A stretch of DNA of 64,000 bases from Microbacterium oleivorans (GCF_001691565.1 NZ_MAYO01000002.1:64272-128271); one strand, 5' to 3'; positions 53,380 to 61,672 are shown, counted from the first letter of the stretch. The notes: a model not told the origin generated them from the sequence alone. Numbers and translations are program-made.

Positions 53380-55038
53380 TCAGCGCCGCAGGTTCACCTG
53401 CAGGATCTCCTCCTGGTAGGGGGCGCGGACGGTGCCCGAGATCCGCAGGTCGAGCAGCAGGAACGGACGCTCATCCGCGGGGAGATCGCGCCAGCGCGCG
53501 AGAGCCTGAAGATCGTCGAGGGTCCGCACGATGACGCCCTCGGCCCCGACGGCGCGAGCGAGGCCGGCGAAGTCGACCTCGGGGATCTCCATCGGTCCGC
53601 GGGCGAGACCCATGACGCCGTAGAGGTGCACCTCCGCACCGTACGCGCCGTCGTTCCACACCACGGCGAGGCCGTGTCCGCGCGCCACCCGCACGGCGGA
53701 CTCGAGGTCGGCGATCGCCATCAGGCCGCCGCCGTCGCCGGTGGTGAGCACGATCGTCGACTCGGGCCGTGCCCGCGCCGCACCCGGTACGGACGGGAAC
53801 CCGAGGCCGATCGACTGATACGCCGTGCCGATCATCATCATCCGGTCGGGTGAGGCGACGGGCCAGAACATGTTCGCCCAGCCGATGAAGTGCCCGCCGT
53901 CCGACACCACCACGCGATCGTCGGGCAACAGGTCGGCGATCGCGGCGGCCGCGCTCCGCGGGTCGAGGCGACCGTCCGGCGCGCGCCCGTCGCCGGCGTC
54001 GTATGCCCGGAGCCCGGCGACATCCACGGCCTCCCGCCAGCCCGACGGCGCCCCGCCGAGCCGCTCGACCTCGTCCGCGAGCGCGCGCGCCGCGAGGGCG
54101 GCATCCGCCCGCAGGTACCGGCCGACCTGCGGATGCGTCGCCGCGGCCGCCACGTCGATCTGGGCGATCGCGGCGCCCGGCGAGAAGAGCTCGCCGAAAC
54201 GCATCGTGAACTGGTTGAGCGACGCTCCGAACACCACGACGACATCGGCCTCGCGGATCGTCGCCATCGCGCCCTCCGCCCCGAATCCGCCCGTGACCCC
54301 CAGGTCGTACTCGCCGCGCGGGAAGAGACCGCGACCGAGGGCGGTGGATGCCGTCAGTGCGCCGACGGCATCGGCGAGGCGCCCGAGCTCCGCACCGGCG
54401 CCCGCCGTCCACGCGCCGCGGCCGGCGAGCAGGAGGGGGCGTTCGGCCGACGCCAGCGCGCGGGCGATCGCGGTCACGGTCGCGGAGGCGTGGGAACCGG
54501 TCGGTGCGAGCGGAGCGGGCAGCACCGGCTCGGGCGTCGGCGGGATCTCGCCCGCGTCGCGGCCGCCCACGTCGTATGGGATCGCGAGGACGACGGGGAC
54601 CCGGAACGAGAGCGCGTGCTCGATGGCGATGACCGTCGTGGCCGCGGCATCCGTTCGTCCCACCGTGTAGGTGCGCACCCCGACAGCCGAGGCGAGTGAG
54701 AGCTGGTCGACGTCCCACGGGCGGGGGCCCGACGTGGGTTCGTCGCCGACGACGAGCACCAGCGGTACGCGCGCCTGCGCGGCCTCGGCGAGCGCGGTCA
54801 GCGTGTTCGTGAAGCCCGCCCCGTATGTGGAGGTGGCTGCGGCGAGACCGCCGCCGGCGCGGAAGTGCGCGTCCGCGGCGACGACGCCGCCCGCTTCGTG
54901 CCGGACGGCGGTGAAGGTCACGTCGCCCCGGCGTTCGAGCGCGTCGAGGACGAGCGCATTGCCGTTGCCCATCACGCCGAAGACGTGATCGACGTGAGCG
55001 GCGAGGGCGGAGGCGACGTGGGCGGCGACGGTGGGCAT
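53380..55038 (-). CDS. Thiamine diphosphate-dependent enzyme (acetolactate synthase/decarboxylase family)
   Basis: The 552-residue protein shows the three ThDP-enzyme domains. The PYR domain carries the activating Glu in VRHEAGGVVAADAHFR near residue 49, a central domain follows, and the PP domain has TGDGGGLMAIADLE near 440 with the metal-binding end VVWNDGAYGAE. The AAATSTYGAGFTNTLTALAE region resembles acetolactate synthase-like and benzoylformate decarboxylase-like enzymes. The exact reaction is unclear because no accessory genes adjoin. ATG at 55038 has CAGGAG 6 bases upstream. A good -10 (TATACT, minus strand, 55156-55161) lies 118 bases upstream. Confidence 0.83.
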   Translation of the reverse strand: MPTVAAHVASALAAHVDHVFGVMGNGNALVLDALERRGDVTFTAVRHEAGGVVAADAHFRAGGGLAAATSTYGAGFTNTLTALAEAAQARVPLVLVVGDEPTSGPRPWDVDQLSLASAVGVRTYTVGRTDAAATTVIAIEHALSFRVPVVLAIPYDVGGRDAGEIPPTPEPVLPAPLAPTGSHASATVTAIARALASAERPLLLAGRGAWTAGAGAELGRLADAVGALTASTALGRGLFPRGEYDLGVTGGFGAEGAMATIREADVVVVFGASLNQFTMRFGELFSPGAAIAQIDVAAAATHPQVGRYLRADAALAARALADEVERLGGAPSGWREAVDVAGLRAYDAGDGRAPDGRLDPRSAAAAIADLLPDDRVVVSDGGHFIGWANMFWPVASPDRMMMIGTAYQSIGLGFPSVPGAARARPESTIVLTTGDGGGLMAIADLESAVRVARGHGLAVVWNDGAYGAEVHLYGVMGLARGPMEIPEVDFAGLARAVGAEGVIVRTLDDLQALARWRDLPADERPFLLLDLRISGTVRAPYQEEILQVNLRR

Positions 55039-55155
55039 GGGTGCTCCTGGAGACGATGACGACGGATGCCGTATATGTCTCGCGCGCCGCGACGATGCGG
55101 GTGGCTGCGTGCCCCTTTTCCGAGCACCAGGACCTGCGCGGTCCCGGACGGCACA

Positions 55156-55161
55156 AGTATA
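55156..55161 (-). promoter_or_regulatory. Candidate -10 element for the ThDP-enzyme gene
   Basis: On the minus strand this reads TATACT, a near-consensus -10, in the 233-base gap between the ThDP gene and the truncated winged-helix gene. No clear -35 partner is found. A second, weaker TATACG lies at 55070-55075 closer to the start codon. Confidence 0.35.
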
Positions 55162-55271
55162 GGCACGCGGGCAGGGCCGCCCGTGGCACACTGCGATCAT
55201 GCTGCAGACGATGGAGATCAGCCTCACGCCGTTCGACGCCGCCCGGCCGTACGCGACCGACTGACGTACCG

Positions 55272-56055
55272 ATGGATGCCGCAGACATCCGGCGCCGGCG
55301 CCTTCAGTCGCACCTGCTCGCCGAGCCGGTCGCGACCGTTCCCGACGTCGCCCGGCGCCTGCTCGCCGTGCAGGCCCAGGATTTCGCGGCCGGCCGCTGG
55401 GCCATCGGCATCCGTACCTCCGGCGACCCGACCGTCGCCGACGTCGACCGAGCCTTCGACGACGGGCATCTCGTGCGCGCGTGGACGCAGCGCGGAACCC
55501 TCCACATCGTCGAACCGAGCGCCGTGAACCTCATCCTCGCGGTGACGGGCGACCGGCAGACGCGGGCGTACGGCATCGCCCCGGAGGCGCTCGATCGCGG
55601 CGAGCGCGTCTTCCGATCGATGCTCGAGACGGACGGGCGCCTGACGCGATCCGCGTTCGTCGAGGCGCTCCAGCGCGACGGCGTCGCGGCGTCGATGGCT
55701 GGGGGCAGCCGCATCCTCACCGCCCTGTCGATGCGGGGTGTCCTCGCCCTCGGTCCCGTCGTGCCGCGCGACGAGGGGGTCGCGCGCGAGCAGTACCTCA
55801 TCGCACTCCCGCCCCGCAGCGACGACGCGGACGACCCGGCCGTCGACCTTCTCGTCGCGTACCTGCGCGGACACGCACCGGCGACGAGCGCCGACTTCGC
55901 CTGGTGGGCGGGTCTGCCCGCGGGGGCGGCCCGCGCGGCGTCCGCGCGGGCGGGGGATCGGGTCGTCGGTCTCGGCGACGCTCTTCGCGGCGGACACGGA
56001 CGACGGAATCCACGAGGCTCTCAACCGGGTGCGCAGGTTCTTCGGATTCACTTAG
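55272..56055 (+). pseudogene. Truncated winged-helix (HTH_42/AlkZ-like) gene
   Basis: From the ATG at 55272 the frame matches the winged-helix HTH_42/YcaQ-AlkZ-like family for about 220 residues. Matching blocks are RRRLQSHLLAEPVATVPDVA, LLAVQAQDFAAGRWAIGIR, AWTQRGTLHIVEPSAVNLI and SADFAWWAGLPAGAARA. Full-length relatives are about 350-400 residues. After a G-rich run (about 55955) the homology stops. The +1 frame then reads TLFAADTDDGIHEALNRVRR and stops at 56055, while the original frame runs antisensibly into the sigma gene. I read this as a decayed or deletion-fused gene. A sequencing error in the G run could account for the frame change but not for the missing C-terminal half. Confidence 0.6.
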
Positions 56056-56157
56056 CGATCCTCGCGCCGTTGCGCAAGAAGTTCCTGCTCTTTTCCGGTC
56101 GGATTAGCGTCCTCTCATGCGCCCCGATCCCGGCGGGCGCGGCGAAGGGAGAGCATC

Positions 56158-56709
56158 ATGTCGTCCCTCCCGCGCGATGTTCCCGACCGGATCCTCGTGG
56201 AGCGGGCCATCGAAGGCGATGCGGTCGCCTTCGGCGAACTGCTCCGTCGTCACTCCTCTCTGGTGCGCGCATACGTCTACCGCATCGTCGGTTCGATGGC
56301 CGACACGGACGACGTCGTCCAGGACGCGTTCGTCACGGCCTGGAAGCAGCTGCCGAGCCTCCGCGACCCGGCGGCCTTCAAGTCGTGGCTCATGCGCATC
56401 GCCGGCCGCGAGGCGCTCGCCGTGGTCACTCGCAGATCGAAGGAGGACGCCCTCGACGAGGCGGTCCTGCCCCCATCCTCGGCGGTGCAGCCCGAGCGGG
56501 CGGCCATACATAACGACCGCTTGGCAGCTCTGTCGCGAGCGCTCGATCGACTGAAAGAGGATCAACGCCGATGCTGGTTGCTGCGGGAAGTCGCAGAACT
56601 GAGCTACGCCGAGATCGCAGAAGAGATGACCATGACCGAGAGCACCGTCCGAGGACTGCTCGCCCGCGCCCGGGCGAGCATCGCGATCGAGATGGAGGGA
56701 TGGCGATGA
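56158..56709 (+). CDS. ECF-type RNA polymerase sigma factor
   Basis: The 183-residue protein has sigma region 2 (FGELLRRHSSLVRAYVYRIV, then DTDDVVQDAFVTAWKQL) at about residues 24-85. Region 4 is at about 125-178 (CWLLREVAELSYAEIAEEMT and ESTVRGLLARARASI). ECF factors direct polymerase to stress promoters and are held by a partner anti-sigma factor. That partner is the next gene, whose ATG overlaps this stop (ATGA). GGAGAGCATC precedes the ATG. The operon continues into Asp23-type stress genes, so these are the likely targets. Confidence 0.93.
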   Translation: MSSLPRDVPDRILVERAIEGDAVAFGELLRRHSSLVRAYVYRIVGSMADTDDVVQDAFVTAWKQLPSLRDPAAFKSWLMRIAGREALAVVTRRSKEDALDEAVLPPSSAVQPERAAIHNDRLAALSRALDRLKEDQRRCWLLREVAELSYAEIAEEMTMTESTVRGLLARARASIAIEMEGWR

Positions 56710-57299
56710 CCGACGACGACTCCCCGCTCGACTGCGGCCGCACCATCGAGCAGCTCAGCAGCTACGTCGAGGCCGGCCGCTCGCCGCGCGACCCGCACAT
56801 CGAGTCGTGCCCCGACTGTCTGAATGCGATCGAGGCGCTGGAGCGAGTCGGCCAGCTGTCCCGCGACCTGCTGGCAGACGACGCCGAGCGGATGCCGAGA
56901 CCCCCCGAGAGCTGGTTCGAAGGGATCCTCTCGGTCATCCACTCCGAGCTCCGCGCCGGTCGCAGCTTCCCGATCCATCACCCCGACCCCCGCGTCACGA
57001 TCACGGTGACCGAGGGGGCCGTCCGCTCACTCGTGCGCTCGAGCGCCGATGAACTCGACGGCATCTATCTGGGTCGCACCGAGATCGTCGGCGATGCCGA
57101 GACCCCGGGCGCGCCGGTGCGCATCGAGCTGACGGCATCCGTCGCCTGGGGCAAGTCCATCCCGGAACTCACGGGGTCCCTGCGCGAGCTCGTCTACCGC
57201 GTCCTCGCCGAGCACACCGAGCTGAACGTCACCGCCGTCAACGTCGCCGTCGACGAACTGCACGGCACGGACATCCACGGCACCGAAGGGAAGGGATGA
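56706..57299 (+). CDS. Zinc-finger anti-sigma-like protein with Asp23-like C-terminal domain
   Basis: The 197-residue protein has an N-terminal ZAS-like zinc segment (CGRTIEQLSSYVEA, then HIESCPDCLNAIEAL, i.e. H-x3-C-x2-C) at about residues 12-48. A linker follows, and then a domain (about 95-190) that aligns with Asp23/Gls24: VTITVTEGAVRSLVRSSADE, VRIELTASVAWGKSIPELT and LNVTAVNVAVDELH. The Asp23 protein at 57791 shows equivalent blocks ending VEVNVTVDDVHIP. It has no transmembrane helix. I infer a soluble anti-sigma factor that may sense the operon's own Asp23 proteins by domain pairing. The start at 56706 is set by GGAGG 7 bases upstream and the ATGA overlap. Confidence 0.78.
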   Translation: MTDDDSPLDCGRTIEQLSSYVEAGRSPRDPHIESCPDCLNAIEALERVGQLSRDLLADDAERMPRPPESWFEGILSVIHSELRAGRSFPIHHPDPRVTITVTEGAVRSLVRSSADELDGIYLGRTEIVGDAETPGAPVRIELTASVAWGKSIPELTGSLRELVYRVLAEHTELNVTAVNVAVDELHGTDIHGTEGKG

Positions 57300-57303
57300 G
57301 CTC

Positions 57304-57654
57304 ATGACCCGACCGCTCTCCGCCGACCACCCGACCGAGCACCCCGAGGAGCCGGGCGACGAGCTCGATCTCGTCGCACGCATCCGTGCGGTCGACGGCG
57401 TCACCGACGTCTACTCGCCGCGCTCCGCGATCAGCCGCGTCCCCGGGCTGATCGCTGCGGCCGCCGGAGCCGCCGACGACCGCATGGCCGAGGTCGCCGT
57501 GACCGTCCGGGACGGGATGCCGATGGTCGCCGCGCGGATCGCGACCGCGTCGCACGACAACACGCCCGATGCCGCCCGACGCGTCGCCGACGCCCTGCTG
57601 GCCAACACTCCGGACGGCGCTCAGGTGAGCATCCAGATCGCCCGGATCCACTGA
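57304..57654 (+). CDS. Small Asp23-like protein
   Basis: The 116-residue acidic protein follows the anti-sigma gene by 4 bases. Its pattern ELDLVARIRAVDGVTDVYSP, then AEVAVTVRDGMPMVAARIAT and QVSIQIARIH is a shortened version of the Asp23 fold (helix, strand, strand, helix, strand). No membrane segment is visible. It may be a diverged Asp23 paralogue that joins the same assembly. Downstream, a T-rich stretch (TTTTTT at 57682-57687) preceded by a weak stem (CGGAG with CTCCG) could partly terminate transcription before asp23. Confidence 0.6.
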   Translation: MTRPLSADHPTEHPEEPGDELDLVARIRAVDGVTDVYSPRSAISRVPGLIAAAAGAADDRMAEVAVTVRDGMPMVAARIATASHDNTPDAARRVADALLANTPDGAQVSIQIARIH

Positions 57655-57790
57655 CGGCGGAGCCGGCCGAAAACTCTCCGAACTTTTTTGTGACGGATCG
57701 GGACGCCGAACCCTCTTATGTACGAGGCCGACGACAGCGGCCCGCGACGCGACATCGCGTCGACAGATCGTTCCAGAAAGAGGAGACATC

Positions 57791-58264
57791 ATGGCCACCG
57801 AGACCCCGAAGACCACCACTCCCGCCGTGGCGGCGACGGGCCGTGTCGACCGCACCTTCCCCACCGCCGACGAGACCTCGTCGGCGACGGGCGGCACCAC
57901 CGTCATCGCAGATGGCGTGGTCGCGAAGGTCGCTGGTATCGCCGCTCGTGAGATCCCCGGCGTGCACGCGCTGGGCGGCGGCGGAGCCCGTGCCCTCGGT
58001 GCCCTCCGCAATGCGATCAACGCAGCGGATCTGGGCCAGGGCGTGAAGGTCGAGGTCGGCGAGACGCAGGCCGCGGTCGACTTGACGATCGTCGTCGAGT
58101 ACCCGACGCCCGTCCACCAGGTCGCGTCGCAGGTCCGTGACGCCGTCGCCGGCGCCATCACGCGCCTCGTCGGGCTCGAGGTCGTCGAGGTCAACGTGAC
58201 CGTGGACGACGTCCACATCCCGGGTGACGAGGACGAGGAGCACGAGGAGTCGCGCGTCTCATGA
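57791..58264 (+). CDS. Asp23/Gls24-family envelope stress protein
   Basis: The 157-residue protein is the clearest family member. It has TTVIADGVVAKVAGIAAREI near residue 36, VDLTIVVEYPTPVHQVASQV near 94 and VVEVNVTVDDVHIPGDEDEE at the end. In Staphylococcus Asp23 forms a layer at the inner face of the membrane, bound by AmaP, during alkaline or cell-wall stress. The N-terminal 35 residues are Thr/Ala rich. AAGAGGAGA precedes the ATG, and its 136-base leader differs from the tight spacing of its neighbours, so it may also have its own promoter. The next gene overlaps by 4 bases. Confidence 0.9.
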   Translation: MATETPKTTTPAVAATGRVDRTFPTADETSSATGGTTVIADGVVAKVAGIAAREIPGVHALGGGGARALGALRNAINAADLGQGVKVEVGETQAAVDLTIVVEYPTPVHQVASQVRDAVAGAITRLVGLEVVEVNVTVDDVHIPGDEDEEHEESRVS

Positions 58265-58449
58265 GCAGCACAGTCATCGGCGCACTGACGGGCGCCATCC
58301 TGGCCGTCGTCGGCCTCGTGTTCGGGTTCTGGGGATTCCTTCTCACCGCCCTGTTCATGGCCATCGGCGCCGTCATCGGCCGCATCGCGTCGGGCAAGCT
58401 CGACGTTCGGGCCGTGACCGACGCCTTCACGGGACGGCGCACCTCCTGA
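58261..58449 (+). CDS. DUF2273 small membrane protein
   Basis: The 62-residue protein has two closely spaced hydrophobic segments (IGALTGAILAVVGLVFGFW, then LLTALFMAIGAVIGRIASGK), the DUF2273 pattern. DUF2273 genes regularly lie beside asp23 and amaP, for example in staphylococci, and the protein is thought to belong to the same membrane complex. It overlaps the asp23 stop (ATGA) and shares one base with the next start. Confidence 0.85.
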   Translation: MSSTVIGALTGAILAVVGLVFGFWGFLLTALFMAIGAVIGRIASGKLDVRAVTDAFTGRRTS

Positions 58450-58844
58450 TGCGTACCGACACCGACGGAACGGCGGGCGGCGAGTCCCCGCGACTCGCCG
58501 CCGCGGCCCCCGGCGTCGCCGGCCGCACCGAGGTCGCCGAGCGCGTGCTCGTCGGCGTTGCGCGGGCGGTGTCCGCCGATGTCATCGGCGTTCCCCGGGG
58601 TGAGGTCTCCGTGGGTGTCGCCGATCGACGGGACGGCATGGCTCTGAAGGTCTCGAGTCCCTTGCCCGTCCCCGACCTCGATGATGCGGACGCGGTGCGC
58701 AGCACCACCCCCGTCCTCGAGCGCGCCGCGCAGATGCAGGAGCAGCTGCGCGAGCGATTGACCCATCTCCTCGGGCGAGACATCGCCCGAATCGACGTCA
58801 CCGTGACCGGTGCCCGGATCCCGGAAAGGAAGCGTGTGCGATGA
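58449..58844 (+). CDS. Asp23-like protein, second paralogue
   Basis: The 131-residue soluble protein begins at an ATG that shares one base with the DUF2273 stop. VAGRTEVAERVLVGVARAVS, then EVSVGVADRRDGMALKVSSP, a long helix (ERAAQMQEQLRERLTHLL) and IARIDVTVTGARIPE reproduce the Asp23 order with a longer central helix. It probably joins the Asp23 assembly. No other domain is visible. Confidence 0.65.
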   Translation: MRTDTDGTAGGESPRLAAAAPGVAGRTEVAERVLVGVARAVSADVIGVPRGEVSVGVADRRDGMALKVSSPLPVPDLDDADAVRSTTPVLERAAQMQEQLRERLTHLLGRDIARIDVTVTGARIPERKRVR

Positions 58845-59425
58845 CCACTCCCGTGTTGCGTCGCGTCGTGCGCCGCGAGACCCACTCGCCGCGCAGCGTC
58901 GCCTTCGCCGTCGTCGTCCTCATCGGGATCGCGCTGGCGCTCTACGTCGCAGTCGAACTGATCCTCGCCCTCGCCGCACAGCCGGCACTGCTCGTGCGGC
59001 CGATGGCTGCTCTCGAGTCGCTGGCAGGTCTCCCCTCGAATGCCCCCGTGGCAGCGGGGGTCGCCGGCGGGCTCGTCGCCGCCGCACTCGGCCTCTGGCT
59101 CGTGATTCTGGCGCTCGCGCCCGGACGCCTGTCCAAGCACGAGGTGGATGCCGGCGGCCGCGTCGCCGTCGTCGACAACGGCGTCCTCGCCTCGTCGCTG
59201 GCTCAGCGGGTGAGCGACGAGATCGGCATCGCCCGCGACCGTGTGACAGTGGGGGTCGCCCACCGGAGCGTCGACGTGACGGTCCGGCCGGGCGCCGGCA
59301 TCCCTGTCGACAAGGCCCAGGTGACGTCGCTCGCCGACGCGGAGATCGCGTCGCTGAAACTGGCCCGACCCGTTCGCACCCGCGTGCGGATCGCGCGCCC
59401 CGACGATGAGGAGAAGGCGGCATGA
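58841..59425 (+). CDS. DUF6286/AmaP-like membrane protein
   Basis: The 194-residue protein has a basic N-terminus and two membrane segments (about residues 18-45 and 70-95). A C-terminal cytoplasmic domain of about 90 residues follows (RVAVVDNGVLASSLAQRVSD, then ITVGVAHRSVDVTVRPG-type strands) with an Asp23-related strand-helix pattern. Two helices followed by such a domain is the AmaP layout, the membrane anchor of Asp23. The ATG overlaps the previous stop (ATGA). Confidence 0.7.
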   Translation: MTTPVLRRVVRRETHSPRSVAFAVVVLIGIALALYVAVELILALAAQPALLVRPMAALESLAGLPSNAPVAAGVAGGLVAAALGLWLVILALAPGRLSKHEVDAGGRVAVVDNGVLASSLAQRVSDEIGIARDRVTVGVAHRSVDVTVRPGAGIPVDKAQVTSLADAEIASLKLARPVRTRVRIARPDDEEKAA

Positions 59426-60036
59426 ACGACACCAACCGTGCCCTGAACCGCACCGTTCTGATGATCGTCGGCGTGATCCTGCTGCTCGGCGGGGGAGCGG
59501 CGGCCACGGCTGCAGCTCTTCCGGCTGTCGGCGAGGTCTGGACCTCGTCCGGCAAGGCCGTCCTCGACGGGCTCCGGTCGGCCGCTGATGCCACCAAGAT
59601 CGGCGACACCGACCTCAGCTGGGCCGTCATCGGTGCGGCAGCCGTCGCCATCGTGATCGCAGTCGTGCTGTTCGTCGGCCTCACGACGCTCGTGAGCCGG
59701 CGGTCCCGGACCGTGCTCCGCTCGAGCGGATCGCAGACGCCGCTCGGCCGGGTCACGATCACCGAAGGCTTCGCGGCCGACGCCGTGAAGAACTCCCTCG
59801 CCCGAGAGGACGATGTGGTCGCGGCATCCGTCACGGCGCACACGGTCCGCGACGAGCCCGTGCTCCACGTGAGCGTCACCGCCCGTCGGGGAGCCGACCC
59901 TCGCAGCGTCGTCGATCACGTCGATCGGCTGATGGACGGTCTGGCAGCGGTGACCGGCACCGACACGGCCGCCTACATCTCGGTCCACGGGGGCCTGCGC
60001 AGCAGGTTCGCCTCGGACGCCCCGCGGGTCGGCTGA
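59422..60036 (+). CDS. AmaP-like membrane protein
   Basis: The 204-residue protein has two membrane segments (about residues 12-34 and 66-90), a short outer loop and a cytoplasmic domain. That domain has GRVTITEGFAADAVKNSLAR near residue 108, VLHVSVTARRGADPRSVVD near 147 and a final short strand (AAYISVHG). It is similar in layout to the preceding gene. AmaP anchors Asp23 at the membrane in Staphylococcus; here two such proteins occur. The ATG overlaps the previous stop (ATGA). Last gene of the tightly overlapping block. Confidence 0.72.
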   Translation: MNDTNRALNRTVLMIVGVILLLGGGAAATAAALPAVGEVWTSSGKAVLDGLRSAADATKIGDTDLSWAVIGAAAVAIVIAVVLFVGLTTLVSRRSRTVLRSSGSQTPLGRVTITEGFAADAVKNSLAREDDVVAASVTAHTVRDEPVLHVSVTARRGADPRSVVDHVDRLMDGLAAVTGTDTAAYISVHGGLRSRFASDAPRVG

Positions 60037-60101
60037 CCCGCCCCTGATCCCCGGTCCAGGCACCGGTTCCACCACCCGCACCACACGGAAAGGAGACCCT
60101 C

Positions 60102-60278
60102 ATGGGACTCGACGACAAGATCAAGAACGCCGCTCAGGACATCGCCGGTAAGGCGAAGGAAGCGATCGGCAAGGCCACCGACAACGACAAGCTCGTTGCC
60201 GAGGGCAAGGCCGACCAGACCAAGGCCGACGCCAAGAAGGCCGGCGAGAACGTGAAGGACGCCTTCAAGAAGGACTGA
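60102..60278 (+). CDS. CsbD-family small stress protein
   Basis: This 58-residue gene begins at ATG 60102, with AAAGGAGA 7 bases upstream. The product is Lys/Ala/Asp rich and begins MGLDDKIKNAAQDIAGKAKE, followed by AIGKATDNDKLVAEGKADQT. This is the CsbD motif (GKAKEAxGxxTxxxxLxAEGKxDQ). CsbD proteins are abundant general-stress proteins of unknown mechanism and are often beside asp23. The 65-base gap and strong ribosome site suggest high expression. A 16-bp hairpin follows at 60321-60360. Confidence 0.9.
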   Translation: MGLDDKIKNAAQDIAGKAKEAIGKATDNDKLVAEGKADQTKADAKKAGENVKDAFKKD

Positions 60279-60320
60279 CCTTCACCGCTCGCGCCATCGG
60301 GCATGGGGGGCGGCGCGAGC

Positions 60321-60360
60321 AGAAGCGGGGAGCACGAGGGGGACCGTGCTCCCCGCTTCT
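60321..60360. terminator. Strong hairpin between csbD and efeB
   Basis: A perfect 16-bp stem (60321-60336 with 60345-60360) with an eight-base loop starts 42 bases after csbD and ends 13 bases before the efeB stop. It probably ends both converging transcripts. Confidence 0.75.
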
Positions 60361-60373
60361 TCATGTCCGCGGG

Positions 60374-61672
60374 TCAGGTGAACAGCTCCGCTCCGACGTA
60401 CGACCCCGCCTTCGCTCCGCGGGGGATCGCCCAGATCCCCGACGCGATGTGCCGGACGTATTCGCTCATCAGGTCGGTCGAGAGGGCGCGCTGGAGCGTG
60501 ACGAACTGGTCGGGGCTCCGCTGATAGGAGAGGAAGAACAGCCCGGCATCGAGGCGCCCGAGACCGGTGTTCCCGTCGACGTAGTTGTACCCCCGCCGGA
60601 GGATGCGGACGCCGCCGTTGAGATCGGGGTGGGCGAGACGCACGTGCGAGGCTCGGTCGATGGTGGGGGCTCCGGCGGCATCCTCCTTGCGGAAATCCGG
60701 CGCCGTCGTCTCCTGCCCGCCCGACAGCGGAGCGCCTTCGGACTTGTCGCGGCCGATGATGCGCTGCTGCTCCGACAGGCGCACGCGATCCCAGGTCTCG
60801 ATGAGCATCGCGACCTTGCGGGCGACGAGATACGACCCGCCCGCGAGCCAGGCGGGTTCGTCCCCGGCGCCGACCCACACGTGATCGTCGAGGGCGGCGG
60901 TGTCGTCGGAGAGGATGTTGGCGGTACCGTCCTTGAACCCGAACAGGTTTCGTGGTGTCGTCTGCGCAGCCGACGTCTTCGAGGTCTGGCCGAAACCCAG
61001 CTGCGACCAGCGCAGGCGCGCGCGGCCGAACGCGATGCGGCTGAGGTTGCGGATCGCGTGGATCGCGACCTGCGGGTCGTCCGCGCACGCCTGGATGCAG
61101 AGGTCGCCGTTCGACGCCTCCGGTACCAGGTCGTCGCCGAGGAAGGCGGGGAGCTTCGCGAGCCCCGAGGGGAGCAGCGATGCCAGACCGTACCGGTCGG
61201 CGCCGTCCTCGGACGTGAAGAGGGTGGGGCCGAACCCGAAGGTGACGGTGAGGCCGGATGCCGGGAGCCCCAGCGCTTCGCCGGTGTCATCCGGAGGCGC
61301 CTCGGGTGATCCTCCGACTGCCCCCGTGACGCTGACGTCGAGCCCCTGCGTCATCCGCGCCGCGGCGTAGCTCCAGTCCTGGAGAAGCGACTGCAGATCG
61401 TCGCGGGTGGTACCGGCCATCATGTCGAACGCCGCGAAGTGCAGGTGGTCCTGCATAGGGGTGGTGATGCCCGCCTGGTGTTCTCCGGCGAACGGATAGA
61501 CGGGGGAGGCCGCCTCAGCGGCTCGGGCGCGAGCGACCGCCACTCCCGCGGCCGAGCCTGCTCCTGCGCCGAGGGCGAGGCCCGCCGCGCCCACGCCGGC
61601 GGCCAGACCGAACAGACTTCGACGGCTGAGCGAGGGCGAGGCGGCCGCCTCGGTCGACTCTTCAGTGCTCAT
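60374..61672 (-). CDS. efeB: Dyp-type peroxidase, iron-uptake associated (EfeB)
   Basis: The 432-residue protein has a twin-arginine signal (LSRRSLFGLAAGVGAAGLAL, residues 15-34). The DyP-type domain has the GxxDG motif in LFGFKDGTANIL near residue 245 and the proximal haem His in RASHVRLAHPDLNGG near 345. It is exported folded with haem by Tat. In the EfeUOB system it supports ferrous or haem iron use, possibly by oxidising iron or handling haem. The ATG lies 4 bases inside the efeO end, so the two are coupled. Confidence 0.93.
   Translation of the reverse strand: MSTEESTEAAASPSLSRRSLFGLAAGVGAAGLALGAGAGSAAGVAVARARAAEAASPVYPFAGEHQAGITTPMQDHLHFAAFDMMAGTTRDDLQSLLQDWSYAAARMTQGLDVSVTGAVGGSPEAPPDDTGEALGLPASGLTVTFGFGPTLFTSEDGADRYGLASLLPSGLAKLPAFLGDDLVPEASNGDLCIQACADDPQVAIHAIRNLSRIAFGRARLRWSQLGFGQTSKTSAAQTTPRNLFGFKDGTANILSDDTAALDDHVWVGAGDEPAWLAGGSYLVARKVAMLIETWDRVRLSEQQRIIGRDKSEGAPLSGGQETTAPDFRKEDAAGAPTIDRASHVRLAHPDLNGGVRILRRGYNYVDGNTGLGRLDAGLFFLSYQRSPDQFVTLQRALSTDLMSEYVRHIASGIWAIPRGAKAGSYVGAELFT

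Noticed and set aside
55199..55264. Short ORF of 21 residues before the truncated winged-helix gene
   Set aside because: No ribosome site and no context to suggest translation, unlike the leader ORF at 10207.
56056..56513. Continuation of the winged-helix frame into the sigma gene
   Set aside because: The sequence becomes arginine/glycine-rich nonsense and overlaps a clear ECF sigma gene in another frame.
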